DNA from: Diabrotica undecimpunctata
Taxonomy: Eukaryota > Arthropoda > Insecta > Coleoptera > Chrysomelidae
NCBI RefSeq assembly: GCF_040954645.1
Contig: NC_092809.1
Location: 71,030,141 to 71,094,140 of the forward strand
Direction: 5' to 3'
DNA length: 64,000 nt
Shown: in pieces, positions 1 through 36,058 of the stretch
Position numbering within the stretch: position 1 is the first letter of the stretch
Layout of the letters: every line of letters begins with the position of its first letter
Notes under the pieces: model-generated
What the model saw: only the letters and a program-made list of their open reading frames with translations
Told to the model about the DNA's origin: nothing
Database searches by the model: none
Translations under genes and position numbers: made by a program

Positions 1-63
1 TATGAATGATAGCTGATGAAAAATTCGTGAAGACGCACAGCTGACTTTGCTTTATTTTTTTTT

Positions 64-1800
64 AATAATCTAAAAAGTGAAAAAAACATTTTTTGTCTAT
101 AAAACTTTTCTTAGAAAATACATTCTAGAAAAAAATAATTCAAATAAAAATTGTAGACCATAAAAAATACTTTGTTTTGAGAGTTTCCAAATTAAAATAC
201 ATAAATAATTAACCAGAGATAATTGCAAAAAACTTTTATTTTTGTAGTAATTTATAAATGTTAATAACTTTGTTTTTTGCATAATGACATGTAATATAAC
301 TGCTTAAATTTGTGGCAGTTAATGAGTTATTAAAATGTGCTAAATTTTAAACATATCGACCAAATAGTTTAAAAGTTATTCCGTTAAAGTTATTATTTGT
401 TTATCCCGGAAGGCGATTATTTAAACAACTCTACTTGCTCAAACAGTCACTTTAGAGGTATTTTCTACGCCACAATATATTCTTTGAGGCTTTATTTTGA
501 AGATATATTAAAAAAAACTTCAACATTTTATTTAATTTGTTATTAAAAAACAGGTTGAAACAGGGCTGACTTTTTAGATTCTAAACATTTATAATAACTT
601 TGATATTTTTAATGGAAAGCTGGTGAAAAAATATACTCTTCAAAAAGAACAGCTTCAACTTCCTATGATAGTTGTTCCCTCCACTTTTCCGTAGCGGTAT
701 TTTGCGAGTCCAAAACTTTTTTGTCCAGAGCACGGGTCATAACATTTTACTTCTTTACTGTGTATGCTATTATCTAGTTGGATCATAAAATCTAGATCTT
801 TATTTACAATCTAATTAAGTTTTAGCTCTTAATGTTAATAAACAATGAAAATAAGGTTTTAAGTAAAAAAAATGCCATCTTGTTTCCTATCGGTCATAGA
901 AGTTTCTTTTTTTTTTTTAAAGTGTGTTTTTTCACCAGCCTTTCACTGAGTCTACTTACAAGCGTGTGACGTAAAAAATCCCAATGTTTATAAGATAAAA
1001 AGTCAGCCCCTTTTCAAACTGTTTTTTAATAACAACTTTAATAAAATCTTCAGGTTTTTTTAATATACCTTAAAAATGAAGCCTCAAAGAATCGATTGCG
1101 ATTTACAAAATAATTCTAGAGAGACTGTTTGGGTAAGTACAGTTGTTTAAATAATCGCTCTTTGGGATAAACAAATTGAATAACTATTTGGTCGATACAT
1201 TTGATAATCAGCACACTTTATTAACACATTAACTGCCACAATTTTGAGTAGGTATATTACATTTCAGTATGCAAAAACTACTGCGGAGGATGAACACAAC
1301 CGCGGATTTGGTCAACATCGTGAAGAGCCGTAAGCTGCAGTACTTGGGCATATAATGAGAAATCAAGGCAGATACGAGCTACTCCAATGCATTTTGCAAG
1401 GTAAAATTGAAGGAAAAAGGGCCCCAGGACGAAGAAGAATATCCTGGCTTGTTAACCTGAGAGCATGGTATAGAAAGACCTTAACACAGCTATTCCGTAT
1501 AGCAACCAACAAAGTCATCATAGCCAGAATGATCACCAACGTTCGTAACGGACAGGCACCCTAAGAAGAAGATGCAAAAAACAAAGTTATTAAAATTTAT
1601 AAATTACTACAAAAATAATGGTTTTTTGAAATTATCTCGGTCGATTCTTTATGTGTTTTAATTTTGAAACTCTCAATAATAAAGAACTTTTTATGATCTA
1701 CAACTTTTATTTGATCCATTTTTCTCTAAAATGTATAAGAAACGTTTTACGAGCAAAAATTATTTTTTTTCTCACTTTTTACGATTTTTTTTTCCTGCGC
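64..1800. repeat. large foldback (inverted-repeat) element, interrupted
   Basis: The left part (about 64-690) reads as the reverse complement of the right part (about 870-1268 and 1581-1800). Matching landmarks are TTTGTTTTTTGCAT near 270 against ATGCAAAAAACAAA at 1572, the GTCAGCCC block near 1007 against GGGCTGAC near 563, and GCTGGTGAAAAA near 619 against TTTTTCACCAGCC near 930. The arms are diverged, with small indels. No coding potential is seen in the arms or in the spacer (about 690-870). The right arm is split by a LINE tail at 1278-1571. This looks like a non-autonomous DNA element or an old inverted duplication; I do not recognise the family. Confidence 0.75.
1278..1571 (+). mobile_element. 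5'-truncated RTE/BovB-like LINE tail (family A) with 9-bp target duplication
   Basis: The reading frame from about 1285 to 1564 carries the C-terminal end of an RTE-type polyprotein: a GRRRISWLVNLRAW block followed by an LFRIATNKV-like helix and a stop, then a GAAGAAGA 3' end. The insert is flanked by ATGCAAAAA at 1269-1277 and 1572-1580. It lies inside the right arm of the surrounding foldback element and interrupts the arm's match to the left arm exactly at that duplication. Only the last ~95 codons of the element are present, as expected for incomplete reverse transcription. Dead fragment. Confidence 0.85.
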
Positions 1801-2040
1801 TAAGACATAACCCGATTCAACATCTCGAAGGTTTACATCTTCCTTTTTTCTTTTTATTAATTCTTTGATTTTTTTTTTTATTAATTTTATATATATTTTT
1901 TTTCAAATTTTTTTTTTTTTTTTTTTAATTTATTATTTTTTTTATATTTAATTTTTTTTTGCCACTTTTTACGATTGTTTCATAAAAAAAACAAAGCCAA
2001 ATTTGCTATAGGTCGTCACATAATCACCCCTCATATACCA
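1801..2040. repeat. T-rich low-complexity stretch
   Basis: From about 1820 to 1970 the plus strand is mostly long runs of T with AT islands. No gene is seen. Confidence 0.7.
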
Positions 2041-2189
2041 TAATTTCTCTCCCAATTTCTTCTGACTGTGACCTTAAAAATGCCTTGCCTTACAATTCGG
2101 CTGTCAAATTGTATGAGAGATCGTTGATTTACACGAATGCAATTTCTTATTTCTTTGCTGTAGTACGCATTGAAGAACAGGAGACTCTT

Positions 2190-2460
2190 TTGTTAGTTTC
2201 ACAAAATTTATAAAATGTTAAATCCATTCTGTAAACAAATTCTGTTGTATCCTACCGCTTCTGTGAACTAATATTGATCTAGGTGGAGCACCATGCAGTA
2301 ATTGGTCATTTGGATTTTTTCGGGGAAAATCAACATAAGCACAACGAATTGCTACAATTAAGGTTACAAGTGAACCACGTTCAACAAATGTTAGAGAGTT
2401 AATTTGTAATTTGTTGCTTTCCTTTTCTACCTACAACTTGTACAACTGTGCTCTGGACAA
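2190..2460 (-). pseudogene. remnant of a pogo/Tigger-like DDE transposase
   Basis: Read on the minus strand in broken frames, this stretch gives blocks such as GRKGKQQITN, RGSLVTLIVAIRCAY, FPRKNPNDQLLHGAPP, and a segment like HRSGRIQQNLFTEW. These resemble the middle of pogo/Tigger (jerky-like) transposases, where a GERGTLVT block is followed by a short strand, then FPRKK and a GGPPGS-like turn. Several frameshifts and stops separate the blocks and neither end can be placed. A residual fragment of about 90 codons; the family assignment is by motif memory only. Confidence 0.5.
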
Positions 2461-2539
2461 TTGACAATACAATATCACACATTAAATTTTCAATTCATTT
2501 TGGAAGTAGAACTTGTTGTTAAATTGATAAATACATATA

Positions 2540-2650
2540 TTATCTTGGACACGAAATTAGAATAGACAAGGACAAACAGGAGAGGAATCAAGATGCAGCA
2601 CCTGGATGGGCAGCGTATGTACCTACAGTGCGGAAACACTATCTCTAACA
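2540..2650 (+). mobile_element. short RTE-like LINE fragment
   Basis: A stretch translating as YLGHEIRIDKDKQERN followed by WAAYVPTVRK resembles the RTE segment after the RT thumb (YLGHEIRIG..N...L..RI...WAAFGKL). About 110 bp, with no ends visible. Confidence 0.5.
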
Positions 2651-2879
2651 AAAAATAATGCCTCAAAACATAACAAAAAGAAGAATAGAGCGTTCAATGA
2701 TAGGAATAACAATTTATTTATTTAGCATAGGTATGGCTTAATACATGGAATAAATACAACGATAGTTGTAAAACGTGAGTAAAATATTTCAAAAACAAAC
2801 GTAATCCTATATAAAAACGAACACATAAGATAAAATAACGAATCCATTCACGGCTTCAAGGTGTAGTTATTTCGGTTCG

Positions 2880-5173
2880 GTTAGGAATTCGGTTAAGGTT
2901 CTTCCATATGTTTACCGTCAGGCTGTTGGACTGGGTCAATAAAGTTGGAAACTTGAGGTGAAGCTTCTTCAATCCTATCCAATAGATTTTTCCCTGATAT
3001 TCGTCGAAGTATTTTCATCTCTGTTGTTTCTAGTCCTCGTCTCGTTTTAGATGTGCTAGGTCTTGTCTCCGCCGTGTATATTAATATAGGTCTAATTGCT
3101 GCTTTATAGATTCTTGTTTTTGTGTCTTGTCTTAGGTGTTTGTTCTTCCAGATTGTCTCATTAAGAGATCCCGCCGCTTTACTTGCTTTTAAGCTTTGTT
3201 TTCGTACTTCTTCAACATCTCCGTAACTAGTTAAATCTATTCCTAGGTATCTAAACCTTGCTTCCTGCTTTACTACTTTTACATCAATTTCGATTTTACA
3301 TCGTAGTGGGTATTTAGATGTTGTCATACATTTGGTTTTTTCTGCTGATATTATCATATTGTATTTCTTGGCTGTTGTATTGAAGATGTGTGTTAATCTT
3401 TGGAGCTCGTCTTCTGTCTCGGCGATTAATGCGGCGTCGTCTGCATAACATAATATTTGGATTTCTTTGCTCCCCACTCTGTAACCATGACCTTTACGTA
3501 CTGCTTGTATTATTTCGTCCATTATTATATTAAACAGAAGTGGGCTTAACGAGTCACCCTGTCTGACTTCGCTTTGTACTGGTATACACTGTGTTAGTTT
3601 TCCATTTATCCTTGCCTGTATTCAATTAAGGACGTAGATGTTTTCGATGGTTTGTATAATATTGATAGGTCTGTTTCTTTTCTACAGTATGTGTAAGACG
3701 TCTTCGGCTTGGATACGATCGAAAGCCTTTATCAGGTCTATAAAATTTATAGATCTTTATAAATATGCTGGTTTATTGTACTCAATGGCCTTTTCTATGT
3801 TTTGTCTTAGTATAAATACGGCGTCTACGCAGGATCTTCCGGATCTGAATGTTGTTCATCTGATAAAGTTGTTAGTTTATTGATTTTGTTGGTTAGGACT
3901 TTTTTGGTTAGCTTAAGTGCGGTGTTCAGTAGATTTACACCTCTATAATTGTTGGGATCTTCTTTATCTCCTTTCTTGAACATTGGTATCATTATGCTGT
4001 TTCTCCATGCGTCTGGTATCTTGCAGTACAATATTAGTTTTTGTATAAGTTTTGTCATCTCTAGGGTTATACCTTCCCTCCGTGTTTTAGAAGCTCGTTG
4101 GTTATTCCGTCTGGTCCTGGTGACTTTCTATTTTTGAGTGAATTTATGGCTATCTCTACATCCTGAAAACTGATTTCTATTTCGTGTCTTAATTCAGGTA
4201 CTTTATTGTATTGATTATAATTTTCCTTTCCTTTAAATAGTTCCGTCAGGTATCTTTCATATGTTATTGTATTCTTTCAATTCTGCCATTTCTTTCCGTT
4301 GGTTTCTTATGAATCTCCATATTTGTTTTTGTATGCCGTAGAAGTCGCTTTCCATCCTTTTTGTAAACTGTTCCCAGTGTTCATTTTTTGTTCTTCTTAC
4401 CAACTGCTTTATTTGATGTTTTGTACTTCGTGTAGGCCTCTCGTTTCTCTTTTATTTTTTTTCTGAATCATGGTGTATTGTTATTTCTTTTGTTCAGTAT
4501 GACTTTGTGTTTTTCTAGAGCTTCTGTTACTGCTTCTTCAATGTTGTTTTTAATTTTTTTCACAGCTCGCGTTTATATCTTCGATGTCTTCTATTGGTTT
4601 TAGCTGTATCTTCTGTGCTAGCCTCCTTTGGTACATTTCTCTTGTAGAGTCGTTCCACAGAGATTCTACATTGAATTTTTCCTTGGTGATTTCCTGTAGA
4701 AAATGTTTTGGTGTTATTTTCATTCTTATTTTTGCTAGTACTAGTTTGTGTTCACTCCCTGCGTCTGCTGAGTTTAAAGTTCGGATATGCACAATCTGCT
4801 TTGGGTGGATTTTTCTATTAGTGACTATAAAATCAATCATAGATTTGTGCCTCCTAGAGTTTTCAAATGTACATTTATACTGGAGCTTATGGTCGAAAAA
4901 TGTATTATTGATTCTCAGTTCGTTAAAAACACAGAGATTAGCCATGAGTTCTCCATTTGCGTTGACATGGTTTTTATTAAATCTTTGTTTTACCCTGGAA
5001 CTATTTCATTTCCGATTCGTGCATTAAAGTCGTCAATAAGAATTAAGGATTCTTCATGAGGTATTTCATCCAGAATGGTTTGCAATTATTCGTAAAATGC
5101 CTCTCCTCGTTCCTCCTTAGGATTGCAGTCCTCGGGGCTATTGATAGATATTACATTTAATTTTTGGTAGTCC
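2880..5173 (-). mobile_element. RTE-like LINE (family B), endonuclease to C-terminus, degraded
   Basis: On the minus strand from 5173 down to about 2880 there is a nearly collinear LINE polyprotein. An apurinic-type endonuclease half (about 5050-4550) has the blocks FNELRINNTFFDHKLQYK and SMIDFIVTNRK and the terminal SADAGSEHKLVLAKIR. A linker follows, then the reverse transcriptase (4060-3200) with NNYRGVNLLNTALKLT, IMDEIIQAVRKG and the catalytic CYADDAAL box. The C-terminal RTE region (3200-2890) has YKAAIRPILIYTAETRP and ILRRISGK. Frameshifts and stops break it into at least four open stretches. A second copy of the same family, starting at the matching base, enters the right edge of the window (63374). 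Not functional. Confidence 0.85.
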
Positions 5174-5176
5174 ATT

Positions 5177-5180
<4 letters not shown>

Positions 5181-5236
<56 letters not shown>
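5181..5236. repeat. (TA)n microsatellite
   Basis: About 28 uninterrupted TA units. Open frames through it (IYIYIY runs) are artefacts. Confidence 0.95.
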
Positions 5237-5237
<1 letters not shown>

Positions 5238-5596
5238 TTAAGACCAAAGTATACAATCAATGCGTACTCCCTGTTCTCACTTATGGTTCCCAAACGTGGA
5301 CATTTACAAAAACAAACATGGACAAAATCATAAAAACCCAAAGAGCAATGGAGAGACAAATGTTGCACATAAGACTAATGGATAAAAAGAGAAACGAGTG
5401 GATAAGAGAGAAAACAAAAGTGAAGGATTTTAGGCAAGAAGTTGCAAAATTGAAATGGAGATTTGCCGGACAATATAAGACAAAAAGAAGACCGGTGGAA
5501 CAAAATTCTCATAAGTTGGAGACCGTGGGAATATAAACGAAGCAGAGGAAGAACCCAAATGAGATGATGGACCGAGAAGGCTAATTAGATAGATAG
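5182..5596 (+). mobile_element. 5'-truncated RTE LINE (family C) with (TA)n at its 5' junction and TAGATAGATAG tail
   Basis: An 8-bp target duplication ATTGTGAT at 5174-5181 and 5597-5604 brackets this insert. It starts directly with about 28 TA units and then enters a reading frame with YNQCVLPVLTYGSQTWTFTK and AKLKWRFAGQ, the typical RTE C-terminus. It ends in TAGATAGATAG, a short-tandem 3' end typical of RTE-clade LINEs. It sits at the 5' boundary of the family B LINE on the other strand. Only the last ~110 codons survive. Confidence 0.8.
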
Positions 5597-5835
5597 ATTG
5601 TGATGTTCATACGTATTATTCTTTTGGGAGATATAATGGCAGTTATTTATGTTGTCTTAATTACTAATTGTAAATAGAAGAATCGCGCATTTTATTTAAA
5701 TTTTATCATTAATTTATGGACACAGGGATGAAAAATATAAAGATTACCAACATTTAAAATACTTTTTATTAATACATTTAAAAACAAATCGAGCAACAAA
5801 AATAACGACATATAAAAAATAAATTAGTTTATAAA

Positions 5836-31055
<25,220 letters not shown>

Positions 31056-31768
31056 GAGAATTCCTTGTTACGAACTCTGCTACTTTAGCTGCTAATATGT
31101 ATATGGTATAAATATAAATATACACCTGAATACCCTACATTTGATTTATTTTATTGATAATAATTACAGTTTAACATCATAACAAACTTGGCAGTTTTTA
31201 TCTGGCATCTGGCATTTGACGACTTGACATATAAAATTTATAACACAAAAATAAAACACAGAATCATAGCAAATACATAATGTAATCATTAATAATGTAT
31301 TTTTATATTCATTTTTTGTAGTTATAATAAAATCTTAAAATCAAATCCTGTTTTTATCACAGATCACCTAACCTCGTTTTTATAGTCATCATCATATATA
31401 AATACATATATACTTCATCTCATTTACTTACCGTTGCACGTCATACGCGTCATAGCCAGTGAGGTCACATGATACCAACACGAAATATTTAGGCGGTAGG
31501 TGTGTTCTTTTTTAGAATCACTTTGCCGAGTACACTGGCATTACAGCCACTAGACACATTTTATTATATACGCGTAGAAATAATATTTAAAGATTTCTAA
31601 TAATGTTAACTTAAAGAAATACACAATAATATGTTTCATTTAATTTGTATAAATGCATTAAAAAGCGTTTTTATGAAGAACATTTGTTCGAAACACACTG
31701 TAACTGTAATCGAACGAAGGTGATATTTTGGCATAAATTGGTAACACTTATTTGAAATAAAAACAGAA

Positions 31769-32299
31769 TTGCTATCAGTTCAAGTTCCCAAGCTATTACT
31801 CGCATATGCAGATGGCATAGATCTCGTTGGAGACTCTATCCTATCCACGAAAGACATCTTCAATAAGGTGGAAGGAGCAACAAGTGAAGTAGGGCTGAAG
31901 AGTAATGAAGAGAAGACGAAATATATGTGTATAAATAGAACGACACGAAGAGACAGAATAGGACAAAATGTGACGGTCAACACCTTCAATTTCGAAAGAG
32001 TACAACGTTTTAAGTATCTGGGAGCCGTAATCACAGCTGACAACGATGTTACTGAAGAAATAAAAGACAGAATCCCATCTGCAAACCGCTGTCTATTCGC
32101 ACTGGATAAGCTCATAAAATCAAAAAATCTTACAAGAAGTTCAAAGATAAAAATCTATAAATCCATCGTCAGACCTGTAATAACATACCGATGCGAAACG
32201 TGGACCATGACCAAAGGAAACGAAGAAAAACTCAGACGCTTTGAACGAAAAATACTTAACGGTTGCCTCTTCCGACTGGGGTGGGGATGCTTGAGTTAG
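31769..32299 (+). mobile_element. RTE-like LINE fragment (family E), open for 176 codons
   Basis: LLLAYADGIDLVGDSILS is the RT catalytic box with ADG in place of ADD. It continues GLKSNEEKTKYMCINR, FKYLGAVITADNDVTEEI, KSIVRPVITYRCETWTM, LRRFERKILNG. It is related to 22990-24440. The catalytic Asp to Gly change and the truncation on both sides show it is not functional. It lies between the AIP and lifeguard genes. Confidence 0.85.
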
Positions 32300-32583
32300 G
32301 TCACCAGAGTACACAAGAATACAAAAACCCATTTATTATCAGTTTGTTCGTGGTAATTATCTTTCAGTTTATTATTTGCTTTATTATTTATCGTTTCTTA
32401 GATATCTCAGTTTACTTTATATTTTTGTATTTGAAATTTTGGTGTTGTTTTCTATAAAAACTTATTTTGAATTATCAAAGAAACGTTATTTATTGTATTT
32501 TTACATCGTATCTATTGTCATCGTATCTTTTTATAAGGTAGGTTAAAACTTTAACGTAATAATAATGTTGATGAAATTTTAGA

Positions 32584-32643
32584 ATGCCAGGCACAGGTTG
32601 TAGTGTGACCAACTGTAAAAATAATTTTAGATTAAAAAAATGA
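32584..32643 (+). pseudogene. possible THAP-type zinc-finger start, 19 codons
   Basis: MPGTGCSVTNCKNNFRLKK then TGA. The MPxxCxxxxC opening is typical of THAP domains, which are frequent in insect genes and P-like transposons. Nothing further downstream matches, so this may be a remnant or chance. Confidence 0.25.
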
Positions 32644-32743
32644 AAAAAAATAGTTATGTAATTTGGTAATTCATTCAATAGTTAATCCAGTATTGATGGA
32701 AATTCAGTATACGCGACAAATTTTCAGTGTAAAATGGAGATTG

Positions 32744-32773
32744 AAGTCCTAGATTTACGTAAATCTAGGACTT
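32744..32773. repeat. perfect 30-bp palindrome upstream of the lifeguard gene
   Basis: The half-sites AAGTCCTAGATTTAC and GTAAATCTAGGACTT meet at an ACGT centre. About 420 bp upstream of the lifeguard start codon. It could form a cruciform or be a dimeric protein-binding site; function unknown. Confidence 0.85.
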
Positions 32774-33191
32774 TATTCTGTTTAATTTTAAGTACTAAAC
32801 TACCTACATATCAACAATTTTCGATAATTAGGTATTATAATCCGCTAGACATCTTTATTTCATAACTATCTTTACTATTTTCCACACATCAAAGACATAA
32901 AAATGACGATTAACAATGTTACGATTCAAATTACTGTACTCTCGTGACGTAATTTCGGGCTTAATGTTCATTGGTTAGTCGGAAGAGGCAACCGTAGAAA
33001 GTCTACGAACTGTGACCCTTATCAACGTGACGTGACATGTGACTTTGTGTGTTGACACTAATGACACTGACACTGACGAATAGACGTAGACAAATAAAAA
33101 TATTAGAAATTGATCAGAATAATGTTTTAATAATTAATAACAGTTTACAAAGAGGTAAAACTTGTAGACGTCAGTAAAACACATCAGAAAA

Positions 33192-33944
33192 ATGTCGCAA
33201 ACAGTGTCCTTAATCCTGAACGAAGATGTTGAACATGGTGGAAAAGAATACGATGAAGATGATATTGAAAATGATTTTGCCTATAGAAACAATGTATTGA
33301 ATGCTACAAAATTAATAAGGTTAGCTTTTATTCGCAAAGTTTATGGCCTGTTGTCAATGCAAATATTACTAACCTTTATTATAGCCAGCATCTGTTTGTT
33401 TACACCACCTATAAAAAGCTTTGTTCATACAAATGACTGGATGATGATGATTTCTTTTATTGCTAGCATTGTGCTGTTAGTACCACTGCACATTAAAAGG
33501 AAGGAATCTCCTACCAACTTTATTCTTCTAGTAGCCTTTACAGTCGTTCAAGCTTACACAATTGGAGTTATAGTGACATTCTATTCAAAAGCAGTAGTAT
33601 TACAAGCGTTATTATTAACCCTTGTTGTATTGGTTGCATTAACTTTATTCACATTCCAAACTAAGCGTGATTTCTCTGCCACACATTCTGCATTATTTGC
33701 TGGACTCTGCATTCTCATTGTAGGAGGATTTATGCAAATATTCATTCAATCTTCAATATTGGAACTTGGTATTGGACTTGGCGGAGCATTTTTATTCTGC
33801 CTTTTCATTGTAGTGGATACTCAAATGATAATGAAGACTTTATCGCCAGAAGAATACATTTTAGCTACAATAAACTTGTACATGGATATAATCAATTTAT
33901 TTGTTTATATTCTACGTATTTTACAGGAGTTAAATAGGCAATAA
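33192..33944 (+). CDS. lifeguard / TMBIM family (Bax inhibitor-1-like) membrane protein
   Basis: A 250-residue, intronless reading frame. Members of this family sit in Golgi, ER or plasma membranes, modulate calcium leak and protect against cell death. Residues 1-45 are acidic and cytosolic (YDEDDIENDF). Seven hydrophobic segments follow at roughly 52-72, 82-100, 108-130, 133-154, 163-184, 188-212 and 219-245. The family marks RKVYGLLSMQILLTF before helix 1, LFIVVDTQMIM at helix 6 and LYMDIINLFVYILRIL at the C-terminus are present, including the two Asp of the BI-1 pH-sensor pair. Vertebrate lifeguards have a longer Pro/Gly-rich N-terminus; this short form is usual in insects. The start is the first ATG, context AAAAATGTCG. 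The lack of introns could mean a retrocopy, but the frame is intact, no poly(A) tail or flanking duplication is seen, and AATAAA occurs at 33969. Confidence 0.92.
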   Translation: MSQTVSLILNEDVEHGGKEYDEDDIENDFAYRNNVLNATKLIRLAFIRKVYGLLSMQILLTFIIASICLFTPPIKSFVHTNDWMMMISFIASIVLLVPLHIKRKESPTNFILLVAFTVVQAYTIGVIVTFYSKAVVLQALLLTLVVLVALTLFTFQTKRDFSATHSALFAGLCILIVGGFMQIFIQSSILELGIGLGGAFLFCLFIVVDTQMIMKTLSPEEYILATINLYMDIINLFVYILRILQELNRQ

Positions 33945-34856
33945 TGCACTTATTTTTATGTAGCAATGAATAAATTACATTATCCACTTTTTAGTATTAA
34001 ATTATTTGTAAATATTTTTCGTTATTACAGTATTTTATTGAAGGTTACTTAAAATAAAATGTAAAATGGGTAAGTTAAATTTTCATTCATTACTTCTCCT
34101 CGCCTAGTTTTCCCAAATTACCTATACAGGGTGGTCCTTAAGTAATTGTACAAAAGGAACAGTAGATTCTACACTTTAAAATATTATGATTTAAGGCAAA
34201 TTGCTTTAATAAAATGTTGACATTAAGAAAGATATAGGGTGTTAAAGTGCAAAATTAAAATTTTATTTTTCGCTATAACTTTCATGTTTGTAAACATTTA
34301 TGTATAAAAATTTACAACTGGGTACTTTTAAATATGAGAAATTATAATTTGATGCACACTTTGATGTAACTGATAGAGGGCGCCACTTATGCCACATATG
34401 TGGTATAAATTTGCACTTAACTTTTTTGATCTTTAAGTCTATTTGGGATAAAAAATATTAAAGATACATTATTTTAACAAAAAAAGGTATACTTGTTAAT
34501 AACTTCAAAATTCAACAGTTTTCGAGATAATCGCATTTTAAAAATCAGCTGCATAATTCTGATCTAAGGCAATTACTCCAGGCAACGAAGAAAAAATAGA
34601 CAAAAACAGTAATACTTCTGAATTTTGTTATAAAATACCTTAAACTAAAGTTAATGATTAAAGAAATAATAAATAAAATAAATATATCAGCAGGATAATT
34701 AATAATAGGATTTTACATCAAACATTTTACATTTTATGTTAAATTAAAGTCATAATCAAAACATTTTGTTTACAAACCAAATTAAGAAATAGTTAAACTA
34801 AATAACATAACTTTTTGTCAAAGTAAGTATTCGATATGTCCACCATTTTCTTTAAT

Positions 34857-35045
34857 TCATTTGTCAATATATTCCATAAAATATCGTCTCATATTAAATA
34901 GCATCATTGGTTCTAAAGAAACTGCTGCAGTATTTATTTCTTCCCATAGTTGGTTGCAAATGTTTATGGGATTCTTATAGACACATTGTTTTAATGCGCC
35001 CCATACACCAAAATCAAGCGGATTAAATTCGGGGCTGCGTGGTGG
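34857..35045 (-). pseudogene. C-terminal piece of mariner-like transposase
   Basis: Minus strand: SPEFNPLDFGVWGALKQCV, then CNQLWEEINTAAVSLEP, MRRYFMEYIDK and a TGA at 34857-34859. SPEFNPLDF holds the third catalytic acidic residue (D). This copy keeps this segment where the palindromic copy has lost it. Confidence 0.8.
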
Positions 35046-35559
35046 CTATAATGTATAACGGATGAATATATTATTTTGGATACATATCCAAATCTTATGG
35101 TATATTATGGAACTACATCTTATTTGTCGCAGAAGTTAAATAATGTATTAAACTGTGATTTATCTCGTGCATTGGTTACTTATACACACTCAATAACCTA
35201 TCGATGACATTACTTATTTATATGATTACGTTACAGCTTACGAGTAACTATAATTACATCTCGAAGAAATGGACTATTATGATTTACTAACGAACTAATA
35301 TTATGCTGAACCAAATTGCCTATGTGTTTACTATATTTATAACAATATCGGTTATTAGGACAACGATGTTGTTTTTGTAAAAATGCTGAGTCTTTCAGGT
35401 TAGATTTGTAGCAAAAGTTTTATGAAACAAGACACATATGTGTTATTCAATACTTGTGCTCTAGTTTCTATTTGTCCTAATAAAAATGGGTAAACAATTT
35501 ACGTAATGAACAATAAGTATTCTTTTCCGATTTTTTATGAATTAAATAATTATATCTAT

Positions 35560-35695
35560 ATCTCACTACATTGCCAAGCAATATGACTACCACGACCAAT
35601 CCAACGTTCAGAAAAGTTGTATTTAAGTATGTTCTAACTGCCTTCTCTCTTGAATGTGGTGGTGTACCATCTTGCATAAACCACATATTTTGGGT
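35560..35695 (-). pseudogene. middle piece of mariner-like transposase
   Basis: MWFMQDGTPPHSREKAVR followed by TYLNTTFLNVGL, identical in layout to the piece at 26593-26805. Truncated upstream by the small RTE tail. Confidence 0.7.
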
Positions 35696-35830
35696 TTTTA
35701 GCAGTTTACAATAGAGAAAAAGTAATACAACGCCACTATAGAAACTTAAGAAGCGATAGCAAAGGGAAATTGTAAACATGATGACGGCCAACGTCTGAAT
35801 ACGGACACGGCACCTAAAGAAGAAGATGAA
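35696..35830 (+). mobile_element. very short RTE tail (family A)
   Basis: About 130 bp ending CACCTAAAGAAGAAGA, like the other family A 3' ends; upstream it has the decayed KVTIAMMIANV-like terminus (GTAAACATGATGACGGCCAACG). No clear target duplication. Confidence 0.55.
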
Positions 35831-36058
35831 ATATCTTTTCTCCAATAAGACTTTTAGCACCCATAACAAAGCATTTTGTGATGTTACATTATCATCTTTG
35901 AGTTGTTTTAATAAGAATAAACTATGAATTATGCTTATCTACAGGTATTCAGTGCTTTACCGCACAAATATCAAACTAAGAATTATTGTGCAGCTGACTT
36001 ATAAAATGCATTTATTTCTAAAACGGTTGAATTTTCAGGTTACTAACAAGTATACCTT

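Larger units (their letters stand above)
34127..36058 (-). mobile_element. mariner-like element, third copy, internally rearranged
   Basis: The left end is TA then CAGGGTGGTCCTTAAGT at 34127, a classic Tc/mariner terminus. Sequence to about 35040 and 35500-35690 matches the arms of the palindrome at 25733-27930; the far end (AAGTATACCTTTT near 36055) matches the same arm in inverse. Between 35045 and 35500 lies unrelated sequence, and at 35695-35830 an RTE tail (family A, ending AAAGAAGAAGA). It carries two separated pieces of transposase on the minus strand. Confidence 0.75.

Noticed and set aside
4584..5059. Plus-strand frames of 147 and 90 codons
   Set aside because: They are antisense shadows of the family B LINE endonuclease; the same shadows recur at 63478-63927 on the other strand.
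33192..33944. Lifeguard CDS as a processed retrocopy
   Set aside because: Intronless, but the frame is fully intact, and no poly(A) remnant or flanking direct repeat is visible. Kept as a gene; a transcript check would decide.
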